A DNA stretch of 6,389 nucleotides from Ruminococcus sp. CAG:254 (GCA_000433635.1 HF997905.1:1-6389); one strand, 5' to 3'; shown: positions 1-5,100, counted from the first letter of the stretch. The notes: generated from the sequence alone by a model not told the origin. Made by a program: numbers and translations.

Positions 1-9
1 GTTGGATCA

Positions 10-35
10 AAAAACTTTCATTTGCCTGCGGCTCG
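10..35 (+). repeat. Partial copy (A) of a dispersed intergenic repeat
   Basis: This stretch has the same layout as bases 3957-3984: AAAAACTTT, a short variable T-rich segment, then the invariant 12-mer GCCTGCGGCTCG at 24-35. It is two bases shorter than the other copies in the variable part. It lacks the GCTGCACC half found in the full copies; the bases before it (1-8) are unrelated. It lies about 43 bases upstream of the -35 element of the epimerase gene promoter, in the same orientation as the gene. What the element does is unknown. Confidence 0.7.
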
Positions 36-77
36 TTCCCCGAAACGCTGCTGCAAAAACGAATTTTTCTCCGCCCA

Positions 78-106
78 TAGACAAACTTCTCCATTTATGC
101 TACAAT
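78..106 (+). promoter_or_regulatory. Sigma-A-type promoter of the epimerase gene
   Basis: The -35 TAGACA (78-83) differs from the consensus at one position. A spacer of exactly 17 bases leads to the -10 TACAAT (101-106), which is preceded by TG at 98-99, giving an extended -10. Transcription would start near 113, leaving a leader of about 58 bases before the start codon at 171. Confidence 0.75.
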
Positions 107-114
107 AAAAACAA

Positions 115-151
115 GTGCATCTTGCACCGGGAATTTCCTGCTTTGCAGGAA
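115..151 (+). promoter_or_regulatory. Two small hairpins in the 5' leader of the epimerase gene
   Basis: The first is GTGCA (115-119), loop TCT, TGCAC (123-127), at the predicted 5' end of the transcript. The second is TTCCTGC (135-141), loop TTT, GCAGGAA (145-151), a perfect 7-bp stem ending four bases before the ribosome binding site AGAAAGGAA (155-163). They could stabilise the mRNA end and modulate translation. The second could instead be a DNA operator with dyad symmetry. Confidence 0.5.
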
Positions 152-170
152 TACAGAAAGGAATGTTATC

Positions 171-1178
171 ATGAAATCAACTGTTCAGATTATCAATTGG
201 AAAGGCATGCCATGCCTGCAACTCTCCAGCGGCGGCTATACAGCTTGGATTGCTCCGGAAATCGGTTCAAATGTCATCCGTCTGTTCCATGAAGAAAAGG
301 GACTGGAATTTTTCCGCTTTCGGGCAGATAATACACCAGAAGCCATTCAGCAGTCCGCAGAAGTTTGGGGTTTGCCAACGCTCTACCTGCCGAACCGTTT
401 CGCAGACGGCGTGCTGAAAACATCTGATGCGGTTTACCATCTGCCAGTGAACGAAGCTGCACCATATAACAACCACATTCACGGTTTCCTGCATAAGCGG
501 AAACATCGAGTGATGGAACTTTGTGCAGATGAATCCGCAGCATGGGCAAAGACCAGCTACACCTACGATGAAACCGACCCATTCTTTGCAAATATGCCAA
601 TTCCGTTTCGGGCAGACTTTACGTTCCGCCTGACCGCAGAAGGTCTGTTCTATAGCGTTACCTTTACGAACTGCTCAGACAAGCAAATGCCAATGTCACT
701 GGCAACCCATACCACCATCAACAGCCCGTTTGTAGTTGGTGCAGCCGAAGCAGATAGCCGGATTACCGTTCCGATTACAGAAAAGTGGGTGCTGAATGAA
801 CGCTGCTTGCCAACTTGTGAAATTCTGCCGCTGTCCGATTACGATTTGCAGTATAAGAACGGTACAATGTGCCCAGTTCTGAAGAACATCGACAATGATA
901 TGTATACTGCAACCGCTCAGACTTTGAATGGAAAGCCGTTCTATGGTCTGACCGCAGTGGATACCAAGACCGGCAAGGGCATTGGTTATGAAGTATCCGA
1001 AAATTATCGGTTCTGGATTCTGTGGAACGACAAGGGTCACAACGGTTATTTCTGCCCAGAGCCAATGACTGCTATGATTGACGCACCAAACCTGAATCTT
1101 CCAAAGGAACAAACAGGCTATCAGGAACTCGCTCCGCAGGAAACCTTTACTGCAACCCAGCACTTCTTTGCCCTGTAA
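171..1178 (+). CDS. Aldose 1-epimerase family protein (GalM-like mutarotase)
   Basis: The 335-residue product has the length and motif order of the galactose mutarotase family, which interconverts alpha and beta anomers of free sugars in the cytoplasm. The motif LPNRFADG (residues 73-80) matches the substrate-loop asparagine/arginine region. HIHGFLH (102-108) supplies the first active-site histidine, probably H104. SLATHTTIN (176-184) supplies the second, H180. CPEPMT (295-300) supplies the catalytic-base glutamate E297. No signal peptide or membrane segment is visible. The start is set by AGAAAGGAA at 155-163, seven bases before the ATG; an overlapping frame starting at base 2 runs through the repeat and promoter and is not a gene. 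Family members that act on other sugars, or that are catalytically divergent, cannot be excluded: the motifs deviate somewhat from classical GalM. It appears to be monocistronic, with its own promoter upstream and a separate promoter for the next gene. Confidence 0.85.
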   Translation: MKSTVQIINWKGMPCLQLSSGGYTAWIAPEIGSNVIRLFHEEKGLEFFRFRADNTPEAIQQSAEVWGLPTLYLPNRFADGVLKTSDAVYHLPVNEAAPYNNHIHGFLHKRKHRVMELCADESAAWAKTSYTYDETDPFFANMPIPFRADFTFRLTAEGLFYSVTFTNCSDKQMPMSLATHTTINSPFVVGAAEADSRITVPITEKWVLNERCLPTCEILPLSDYDLQYKNGTMCPVLKNIDNDMYTATAQTLNGKPFYGLTAVDTKTGKGIGYEVSENYRFWILWNDKGHNGYFCPEPMTAMIDAPNLNLPKEQTGYQELAPQETFTATQHFFAL

Positions 1179-1192
1179 ACAGCAGTTTTTTT
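1149..1192 (+). terminator. Weak possible terminator after the epimerase gene
   Basis: A run of seven T (1186-1192) follows the stop codon. The best stem is only ACTGC (1149-1153) with GCAGT (1182-1186), enclosing a 28-base loop, so the hairpin is poor. I list it because the T-run is well placed, but termination may be inefficient here. Confidence 0.2.
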
Positions 1193-1292
1193 GCATTTCA
1201 GATAGGCTGTGAAAGAATCATTGTTGTTATGTTGCCTTTTTCCCGTTCTCCTCTGTGAAAACTGTAAGAAACGCTGAAAATCGAGAAACGGT

Positions 1293-1321
1293 TTGACTTT
1301 TTGTTTCAAATATGTTATAGT
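1293..1321 (+). promoter_or_regulatory. Strong sigma-A-type promoter of the lipoprotein gene
   Basis: The -35 TTGACT (1293-1298) is followed by a 17-base spacer and the -10 TATAGT (1316-1321), with TG at 1313-1314 forming an extended -10. Predicted start of transcription is near 1328, about 42 bases before the start codon. The promoter shows that this gene is transcribed independently of the gene to its left. Confidence 0.8.
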
Positions 1322-1369
1322 AAAGTTGGATTTTATTATTAATGGATTTGGAAAAAGGAGATTCAAACA

Positions 1370-2062
1370 ATGAAAAAAGTACTTGCATTTTTGAGTGCGA
1401 TCGTTCTGGCAGCTGGCGTTGTTGGCTGCGGTTCTGATGCAGATTCTTCCTCTTCTTCTTCGGAAGCTGCTACTACAGAAGCAACCACAGAAGCGGTTAC
1501 AGAGGCAGAAACGGAAGCGGAAACTGAGGCGGAAACCACAGAAGCAGAAACAACGGAAACAACAACAGGCTCAGATGATGCAGAAGCAGATGCAGAAACC
1601 AGCGAAACCGAGGAAGTTGACCTTGAAGCTCTGGCAGCAGAATTGACACAGGAAGAAACGGTGGACAACCTTACATTGAAGGTTTCTCCGGATTGGACAA
1701 AGAGTGAAACACAGGGCTATCCGATGTGGTATCTGTCCGATATGACGGGTGCACTTTTTGTACAGCAGTTCGATGCATCCAGCATGGGTGTTAGCCTTGA
1801 TGACCACAAGAAAGCACTGGAATCCGTTGGTGCAGCAATGGATGCACAGGCAACGGTTGTAGATACCGAATGGGATACATTGAATGGTGAAGATGCATAT
1901 GGTGTTGTTTATACCATGGATGTCAGCGACATTACCACCACAAATATGTCTGTTTTCTTCTTTGTAGGCGATACCATTTGCGGCATTACCTTTACCGATT
2001 TCGGCGGTACTGGAACGATTATGAATTATGCACAGCCGATTCTGGACAGCATCACATTCTAA
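1370..2062 (+). CDS. Secreted lipoprotein with acidic Thr/Glu linker, function unknown
   Basis: This 230-residue protein begins with a lipoprotein signal peptide: MKK, a hydrophobic core (residues 5-17) and the lipobox VVGC, with C20 the predicted lipidated cysteine. A serine run (26-31) and a low-complexity Thr/Glu/Ala linker (about 32-82) follow, which would hold the C-terminal part away from the membrane across the cell wall. Residues about 97-230 look like one globular domain starting near LTLKVSPDWTKSE. The pattern (a beta strand, then a short segment with SPDW) loosely recalls PsbP/Mog1-like lipoproteins of Firmicutes, but I cannot assign the family. No catalytic motif is evident. The ribosome binding site AAGGAG (1355-1360) is nine bases before the ATG. 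The gene has its own promoter and terminator, so it is probably a single-gene unit. The Ser-rich frame on the opposite strand is a shadow of the linker. Confidence 0.85.
   Translation: MKKVLAFLSAIVLAAGVVGCGSDADSSSSSSEAATTEATTEAVTEAETEAETEAETTEAETTETTTGSDDAEADAETSETEEVDLEALAAELTQEETVDNLTLKVSPDWTKSETQGYPMWYLSDMTGALFVQQFDASSMGVSLDDHKKALESVGAAMDAQATVVDTEWDTLNGEDAYGVVYTMDVSDITTTNMSVFFFVGDTICGITFTDFGGTGTIMNYAQPILDSITF
1463..1567 (+). repeat. Low-complexity coding repeat (Thr/Glu/Ala linker)
   Basis: Degenerate in-frame units such as ACAGAAGCA, GCAGAAACG and GCGGAAACT encode overlapping TEA/ETE tripeptides in residues 32-66 of the lipoprotein. Codon variation between units keeps DNA identity low, but expansion or contraction by strand slippage would stay in frame. 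It is a spacer, not a mobile repeat. Confidence 0.7.
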
Positions 2063-2092
2063 TTTGTTTGTATGCACATAATAAAATGAACC

Positions 2093-2129
2093 AAAAAAGG
2101 GGCTGCCAAGTTATCGGCAGCCTCTTTTT
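2093..2129 (+). terminator. Rho-independent terminator of the lipoprotein gene (probably bidirectional)
   Basis: The stem pairs 2094-2107 with 2116-2129: AAAAA, then GGGGCTGCC against GGCAGCCTC, with one G-T wobble (2100/2123) and an 8-base loop. T5 follows on the + strand. A6 at 2093-2098 gives a U-tract on the opposite strand, so it could also stop transcripts of the convergent HAD gene. Confidence 0.9.
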
Positions 2130-2137
2130 GCAGTCAA

Positions 2138-2191
2138 ACAACTCCCCTCGACAATTTACCCCTATGCAGGGCAGACAGTCGGGGGAGTTGT
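2138..2191. terminator. Large branched stem-loop between convergent genes
   Basis: ACAACTCCCC (2138-2147) and CGAC (2149-2152) pair with GTCG (2178-2181) and GGGGAGTTGT (2182-2191), giving 14 base pairs interrupted only by a bulged T2148. The 25-base loop contains a second hairpin, CCCT (2160-2163) with AGGG (2168-2171). TATTTTATTTTG follows on the + strand, so it could be a second terminator. Seen from the other strand it lies 24 bases past the HAD stop codon. The elaborate shape is unusual for a plain terminator and may be a small palindromic repeat element. Confidence 0.55.
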
Positions 2192-2215
2192 ATTTTATTT
2201 TGTCATAGCTTGCAG

Positions 2216-2863
2216 TTATCGTGTCCCTAGCAGCCGTTCTTGTACTTCGCAGAGGGATGGCAATACCGCTTCTGCCCGTTGCTGGAGCGATTCCGACAAG
2301 ATTGCTTGGTCAGGAACAAGCAACACTCGCATTCCGGCTGCACAAGCACTCGTTCCGCCGTTTTCAGAGTCCTCAACAGCATAGGTTTCTTCCGGTTTGC
2401 TGTGCAGTTTTTTGCAGGCAGTCAGATAGATTTCCGGATTGGGCTTGCCGTGCTGGATTTCATCGCCCGTGACAATTACAGAAAAATAGCGAGTGAATCC
2501 AGATAATTCTAGATGATGCATGGTAGTTTTTCGGCTGGTGGAGGTGGCAAGGGCAACGCTCCAGCCAGCATCCTGCAACGCCTGCAAGAGAGATTCTGCC
2601 CCTTTCATAGTGGGCATGCCGTCCTTGTCCAACGCTGCCAGCATGCGATTTCGTTTTTCGGTTTCCATGGCGATATAGGGGAAATCTGGATAGTGGCTTG
2701 CGAAAAAAGCACGAGTATCCGTGCGGTTTCTGCCTCGACACTGCTGTAACGCTGCGGTCATCTCAGGCGTTCCCCGTTCTTCCATCATCTCTTTCCAAAG
2801 GCGGTCGCTGAGGGCTTCTGTGGCAAATAAGACACCGTCCATATCAAATACAATTTGTTTCAT
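2216..2863 (-). CDS. HAD-superfamily hydrolase (phosphatase/phosphoglucomutase-like)
   Basis: This 215-residue cytoplasmic protein carries the HAD motifs in order. Motif I is FDMDGVL (residues 6-12), with D7 the phosphorylated nucleophile and D9 the acid/base. An alpha-helical cap lies at about residues 15-80. Motif II is in LATSTS (105-110), with S108 or T109 the likely Ser/Thr. Motif III is HGKPNPE (138-144), with K140. Motif IV is VEDSENG (163-169), with the metal-binding pair E164/D165. The length and the small helical cap after motif I place it in subfamily I, with beta-phosphoglucomutase and sugar-phosphate or phosphoglycolate phosphatases; the substrate cannot be decided from sequence alone. 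The ribosome binding site AGGAAGGA (complement of 2874-2881) is ten bases before the ATG. It shares strand with the AraC gene but lies 186 bases away, across a candidate sRNA locus. I see no convincing promoter of its own. Confidence 0.9.
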   Translation of the reverse strand: MKQIVFDMDGVLFATEALSDRLWKEMMEERGTPEMTAALQQCRGRNRTDTRAFFASHYPDFPYIAMETEKRNRMLAALDKDGMPTMKGAESLLQALQDAGWSVALATSTSRKTTMHHLELSGFTRYFSVIVTGDEIQHGKPNPEIYLTACKKLHSKPEETYAVEDSENGGTSACAAGMRVLLVPDQAILSESLQQRAEAVLPSLCEVQERLLGTR

Positions 2864-2914
2864 AGAATTGTCATCCTTCCTGATTTTGTAAACTTTAAAG
2901 AGGCAGCTCCGACT

Positions 2915-2947
2915 TTTAAGGTTATTTTAAGGTTTCTGTGCTATCTT
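2915..2947 (+). promoter_or_regulatory. Activator-type promoter: TTTAAG-N5-TTTAAG-N10-TATCTT
   Basis: Two identical half-sites TTTAAG (2915-2920 and 2926-2931) are separated by five bases. They belong to the 10-base direct repeat TTTTAAGGTT at 2914-2923 and 2925-2934, period 11, about one helical turn. Ten bases after the second half-site comes a -10-like TATCTT (2942-2947) with TG at 2939-2940. No recognisable -35 is present, as expected when a tandem-binding activator takes its place. OmpR/PhoB-family response regulators bind such 11-base-spaced direct repeats, and CiaR of Streptococcus pneumoniae uses exactly TTTAAG-N5-TTTAAG. The site points into a gene-free stretch, away from the HAD gene. 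Whether it also influences HAD transcription on the other strand is open. Confidence 0.55.
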
Positions 2948-2950
2948 AAA

Positions 2951-2974
2951 AATTGGATTTCATAATCCCCAATT
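2951..2974 (-). terminator. Possible terminator of the AraC gene, overlapping the sRNA 5' hairpin
   Basis: Read on the - strand, AATT, two unpaired G, GGATT, loop ATGA, AATCC, AATT forms a stem of nine pairs with a two-base bulge, followed by TTTTTAAG. It lies about 76 bases beyond the AraC stop codon. The stem is AT-rich and the U-tract short, so it would be a weak terminator. The same sequence read on the + strand forms the 5' hairpin of the candidate small RNA. Confidence 0.25.
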
Positions 2975-3047
2975 CCCCTTGTTTTTGTTTTATTTTCTAT
3001 TATTCCTTCTTTTCCTGGTGGCACCGTTGTCATCAGGATATTTTTTT
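2954..3047 (+). ncRNA. Candidate small regulatory RNA, about 94 nt
   Basis: The predicted transcript starts about seven bases after the -10-like TATCTT (2942-2947) and ends in a strong terminator at 3013-3047. Three parts are visible: a 5' hairpin (GGATT 2955-2959, loop TCAT, AATCC 2964-2968), a centre (2975-3012) made almost only of T and C and predicted to stay single-stranded, and the terminator hairpin. The centre includes TTCCTTCTTTTCC, complementary in short blocks to purine-rich ribosome binding sites, for example AAGGAA before the GH5 gene or GAAGGA before the HAD gene. There is no ATG in the transcript, so it is not a short protein gene. It ends next to the AraC stop codon on the other strand, so AraC read-through RNA would be antisense to it. 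Promoter layout, size and shape resemble the CiaR-controlled csRNAs of streptococci. This is a prediction from sequence only. Confidence 0.5.
3013..3047 (+). terminator. Strong + strand-specific Rho-independent terminator of the candidate sRNA
   Basis: TCCTGGTGGCA (3013-3023) pairs along its whole length with TGTCATCAGGA (3028-3038) around a four-base loop CCGT. That gives 11 pairs including two G-T wobbles (3018/3033 and 3021/3030). TATTTTTTT follows. On the opposite strand the wobbles become C-A mismatches and no U-tract follows, so it can serve only + strand transcripts. The only gene-sized transcripts next to it run on the - strand. Confidence 0.75.
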
Positions 3048-3049
3048 GC

Positions 3050-3832
3050 CTATTTTTCGGGCATTTCAGGGGTTGGGGGAACGGTAAATGTTTTCTGGAA
3101 ATAACGCTTTCGGAACGCTGCTGGTGTGCAGGCATAGCATTTTTGAAAGCATTGAATAAAATGGCTCTGAGAAGAAAAGCCGAAATATTCTGCAATATCA
3201 GCATAAGAGTAATCTGAAAAACGAAGCATGTTTGCAGCTGCCTGTAATTTTTCCTGTCGGATGTACTGGCTGACAGAGCAGCCGGTTTCCTTGGCGAACA
3301 GGGCAGAAAAATAGCTGCGGTTTACAGAGAGGGCAGCGGAAACTTCTGCAACGGTTAACCGTTGATGCAGGTGGCGGCAGATATATTCTATGCCTTTAAT
3401 CACATGAATCGAATAGCCGTTCCGTTTTGGGAGGTCTGCCATTTTCTGCGTAAAGTCTAACAGCATATCATTTTGCAGGGAAATAATCGCTTCTGCTTGT
3501 TGCAGTTCGTCCATTTTATTGATGTAGAGGTCGCTCATGGTATAGGCAAGTTCCTGTTCCAGCCCGTGTTCCACACAAAGGCGGGTAATCATTGCAACGG
3601 ATACAACAAAATGATACCGCAGATTGCGGAGGGGGTCTTTGGAGAGCATGCCATATTCGCCGTCATTGTATACAACAATATCGTTTGGCTGGAGCAATTG
3701 CAGGTGAATGCGGTCTAATCTGCCGTTTGCAACGTCCTCGTAGTATTGAAATTCCTGCTGGTATTCCATGTGGTGTACCTGTTCTTCTTGTTGTTGGAAT
3801 AGGCGGTGTTGGAGTTCTTGATGGTAGGTCAT
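3050..3832 (-). CDS. AraC-family transcriptional regulator
   Basis: The 260-residue protein ends in a typical AraC-type DNA-binding domain of two helix-turn-helix units. The first lies at about residues 159-180 (TVAEVSAALSVNRSYFSALFAKE) and the second at about 208-231 (SYADIAEYFGFSSQSHFIQCFQK), followed by the family signature TPAAFRKRY (236-244). The N-terminal 130 residues are mainly helical and do not look like the cupin sugar-binding domain of classical AraC. The segment around LRYHFVVSVAMITRLCVEHGL (71-91) and YTMSDLYINKMD (97-108) occurs in a group of Firmicutes AraC regulators of poorly known ligand. The gene is divergent from the GH5-MFS operon, with 216 bases between the two start codons, so it is the natural candidate to control that operon and itself. 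AGGAGGT (complement of 3842-3848) is nine bases before the ATG, which supports this start. The first 35 residues are very rich in glutamine. Confidence 0.9.
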   Translation of the reverse strand: MTYHQELQHRLFQQQEEQVHHMEYQQEFQYYEDVANGRLDRIHLQLLQPNDIVVYNDGEYGMLSKDPLRNLRYHFVVSVAMITRLCVEHGLEQELAYTMSDLYINKMDELQQAEAIISLQNDMLLDFTQKMADLPKRNGYSIHVIKGIEYICRHLHQRLTVAEVSAALSVNRSYFSALFAKETGCSVSQYIRQEKLQAAANMLRFSDYSYADIAEYFGFSSQSHFIQCFQKCYACTPAAFRKRYFQKTFTVPPTPEMPEK

Positions 3833-3855
3833 AGGTATGTTACCTCCTTTTGTTT

Positions 3856-3884
3856 ATTATAGAACAGATTTGATAAAAGAGCAA
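3856..3884 (-). promoter_or_regulatory. Promoter of the AraC gene
   Basis: On the - strand, TTGCTC (complement of 3879-3884) is followed by a 17-base spacer and a perfect TATAAT (complement of 3856-3861). Transcription would begin near 3849, so the AGGAGGT ribosome binding site lies at the extreme 5' end of the mRNA and the leader is only about 17 bases. The -35 is weak, which suits a regulated or autoregulated gene. Confidence 0.55.
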
Positions 3885-3892
3885 CGGATTTT

Positions 3893-3922
3893 GTATGAAT
3901 TTTATGGGAAAATGGGTATAAT
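3893..3922 (+). promoter_or_regulatory. Likely promoter of the GH5-MFS operon
   Basis: A perfect TATAAT lies at 3917-3922, without a good -35 at the proper distance. GTATGA (3893-3898) is at spacing 18; TTGTAT at 3891-3896 would need a 20-base spacer. A strong -10 with a poor -35 is typical of an activator-dependent promoter, consistent with the divergent AraC protein. If used, the leader is about 120 bases and contains the whole repeat copy at 3940-3984. Confidence 0.5.
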
Positions 3923-3939
3923 GACAGATAGAGAGCGAT

Positions 3940-3984
3940 GAAAAACTGCTGCACCGAAAAACTTTTTATTTTGCCTGCGGCTCG
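3940..3984 (+). repeat. Full copy (B) of the 45-base dispersed repeat
   Basis: The first 27 bases (3940-3966) are identical to the complement of 6359-6385, and the last 12 (GCCTGCGGCTCG, 3973-3984) to the complement of 6341-6352. Only three of the six bases between differ. Inside, GAAAAAC occurs twice (3940-3946 and 3956-3962), separated by TGCTGCACC. The element lies in the leader of the GH5 gene and supplies a false in-frame ATG at 3938. Confidence 0.85.
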
Positions 3985-3988
3985 TTTT

Positions 3989-4016
3989 TTGCAACCAATA
4001 CAGACGATTTTATACA
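3989..4016 (+). promoter_or_regulatory. Weak alternative promoter close to the GH5 gene
   Basis: TTGCAA (3989-3994), a 16-base spacer and TATACA (4011-4016) each match four of six consensus positions. It would give a leader of about 26 bases without the repeat. It is weaker than the TATAAT at 3917-3922 and is listed as an alternative only. Confidence 0.2.
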
Positions 4017-4034
4017 CCCCATTACCAATACAGA
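3994..4034 (+). repeat. Direct repeat ACCAATACAGA, 30-base period, before the GH5 gene
   Basis: ACCAATACAGA occurs at 3994-4004 and again at 4024-4034. Each is followed a few bases later by GATTTTA (4006-4012 and 4041-4047). The second copy runs into the ribosome binding site. It may be a local tandem duplication or a pair of regulator half-sites. Confidence 0.5.
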
Positions 4035-4041
4035 AAGGAAG
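4033..4041 (+). promoter_or_regulatory. Ribosome binding site that fixes the GH5 start
   Basis: GAAAGGAAG is seven bases before the ATG at 4049. No comparable site precedes the upstream in-frame ATG at 3938, whose preceding bases read GAGAGCG and lie against the repeat. The 14-mer AATACAGAAAGGAA (4027-4040) is identical to the one before the epimerase gene (150-163). Confidence 0.75.
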
Positions 4042-4048
4042 ATTTTAC

Positions 4049-5080
4049 ATGAAAACATGGAACGGATTTGAAAAGGGAATCAACCTCGGCGGCTGGCTTT
4101 CCCAGTGGGATTTGACCGACCGGGAACACCTCGAAACATTTATTACAGAACAGGATATTCAGGATATTCGGGCAATGGGTGCTGACCATGTTCGCTTGCC
4201 TGTAGACTATTCCCTCATCGAAGAGGAAGACGGAACACCGAAAGACGAAAACTTTATTTACATTGACCGCTGTTTAGAATGGTGCAAGAAAGCAGGGCTG
4301 CATGTTCTGTTAGACCTGCACAAGACTGCTGGCTATGCATTCGATGAAGCAAAGGATTGTGCATCCTTCTTTGAAAGCCCAGCTTTGCAGGAACGGTTTT
4401 TGTGCCTATGGGATAAGCTGGCAGCCCGTTACGGAAAATACTCCGATTTTGTTGCATTTGACTTGCTGAACGAAATTGTAGACCCTGACGTTGCAGAAAT
4501 TTGGAACGCATTGGCACTGCGTGCAGTAGAACGGATTCGCCGTGTGACCAAAGAAACCGATTTGCTGATTGGCGGTGCGAGATATAATAGTATCATGTCT
4601 GTAAAAGATTTGATTCTGCCGCCGGATGAACATATCGTTTATTCGTTCCACTGCTATGAACCGATTCTGTTCACCCATCAGGGTGCATATTGGGTAGATG
4701 GTATGCCGGAAGATTTCCGGATTGGCTATCCGTTGGATACTGCAACCTGCAAGCAGCTTTCTAAAAAAATGATGCCGGTGGAAATGTCTGATATTTTGGA
4801 TTTGGTGGCTTCTGATGCACAGGGAAAGGACTTTTTCCTTGACTTATTCCGTCCAGCAGTAAAAATTGCAGAAGAGCGGAATGTTGCCTTGTATTGTGGC
4901 GAATATGGCGTGATTGACCGGGCAAATCCAGAAGATACCATTCGCTGGTATGAGGCAATTCATGCAGCCTTTACCGAACTGGGAATTGGCAGGGCGATGT
5001 GGACGTATAAGGCATTGGATTTCGGTCTGGTGGGTGAACACTATGCAGGTGTTCGCAAAGACTTGATTGCATTACTCTAA
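4049..5080 (+). CDS. Cytoplasmic GH5-type glycoside hydrolase (cellulase/glucosidase family)
   Basis: The 343-residue protein is a single (beta/alpha)8-type catalytic domain of glycoside hydrolase family 5, which cleaves beta-linked glucans, mannans or glycosides with retention. Family residues appear in order: GINLGGW (10-16), R49 in VRLPVDY, H91 in DLHKTAG, N141-E142 in DLLNE (the acid/base), H201 and Y203 in SFHCYEP, E285 in YCGEYGV (the nucleophile), and W318 in MWTYK. No active-site residue appears to be missing. There is no signal peptide, carbohydrate-binding module or anchor, so it probably works in the cytoplasm on short imported oligosaccharides or glycosides. The subfamily and substrate cannot be told. 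The reading frame is open back to an ATG at 3938, but the extra 37 residues are translated repeat sequence and the family fold begins at WNGFEKGINLGGW, so I start at 4049. The permease gene follows after 20 bases. Confidence 0.9.
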   Translation: MKTWNGFEKGINLGGWLSQWDLTDREHLETFITEQDIQDIRAMGADHVRLPVDYSLIEEEDGTPKDENFIYIDRCLEWCKKAGLHVLLDLHKTAGYAFDEAKDCASFFESPALQERFLCLWDKLAARYGKYSDFVAFDLLNEIVDPDVAEIWNALALRAVERIRRVTKETDLLIGGARYNSIMSVKDLILPPDEHIVYSFHCYEPILFTHQGAYWVDGMPEDFRIGYPLDTATCKQLSKKMMPVEMSDILDLVASDAQGKDFFLDLFRPAVKIAEERNVALYCGEYGVIDRANPEDTIRWYEAIHAAFTELGIGRAMWTYKALDFGLVGEHYAGVRKDLIALL

Positions 5081-5100
5081 AAAATAGAGGGATGGATTGG

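Noticed and set aside
2..292. Open frame of 96 codons at the left edge
   Set aside because: It runs through repeat copy A, the promoter and the leader hairpins, and overlaps the epimerase gene in another frame. It has no ribosome binding site, and its first residues are translated repeat.
1193..1292. Possible small gene or RNA between the epimerase and lipoprotein genes
   Set aside because: I found no start codon with a ribosome binding site, no clear hairpin-plus-T-run and no promoter other than the lipoprotein promoter that begins at 1293.
1363..1668. Ser/Val-rich frame on the - strand
   Set aside because: It is the complement of the Thr/Glu/Ala linker of the lipoprotein. Low-complexity coding DNA stays open on the opposite strand; no start signal precedes it.
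3013..3038. The strong hairpin as terminator of the AraC gene
   Set aside because: It lies just beyond the AraC stop, but on that strand the two wobbles become C-A mismatches and the bases after it are AAAAGAAGG, with no U-tract. It fits only a + strand transcript.
2941..3204. Frame on the - strand overlapping the 3' end of the AraC gene
   Set aside because: It overlaps the second helix-turn-helix region in another frame, shows no family motif, and covers the predicted sRNA locus. It is a shadow frame.
3940..3984. CRISPR repeat or tRNA-like element
   Set aside because: The copies are kilobases apart, in both orientations, with no regular spacers; no cloverleaf or tRNA consensus is present.
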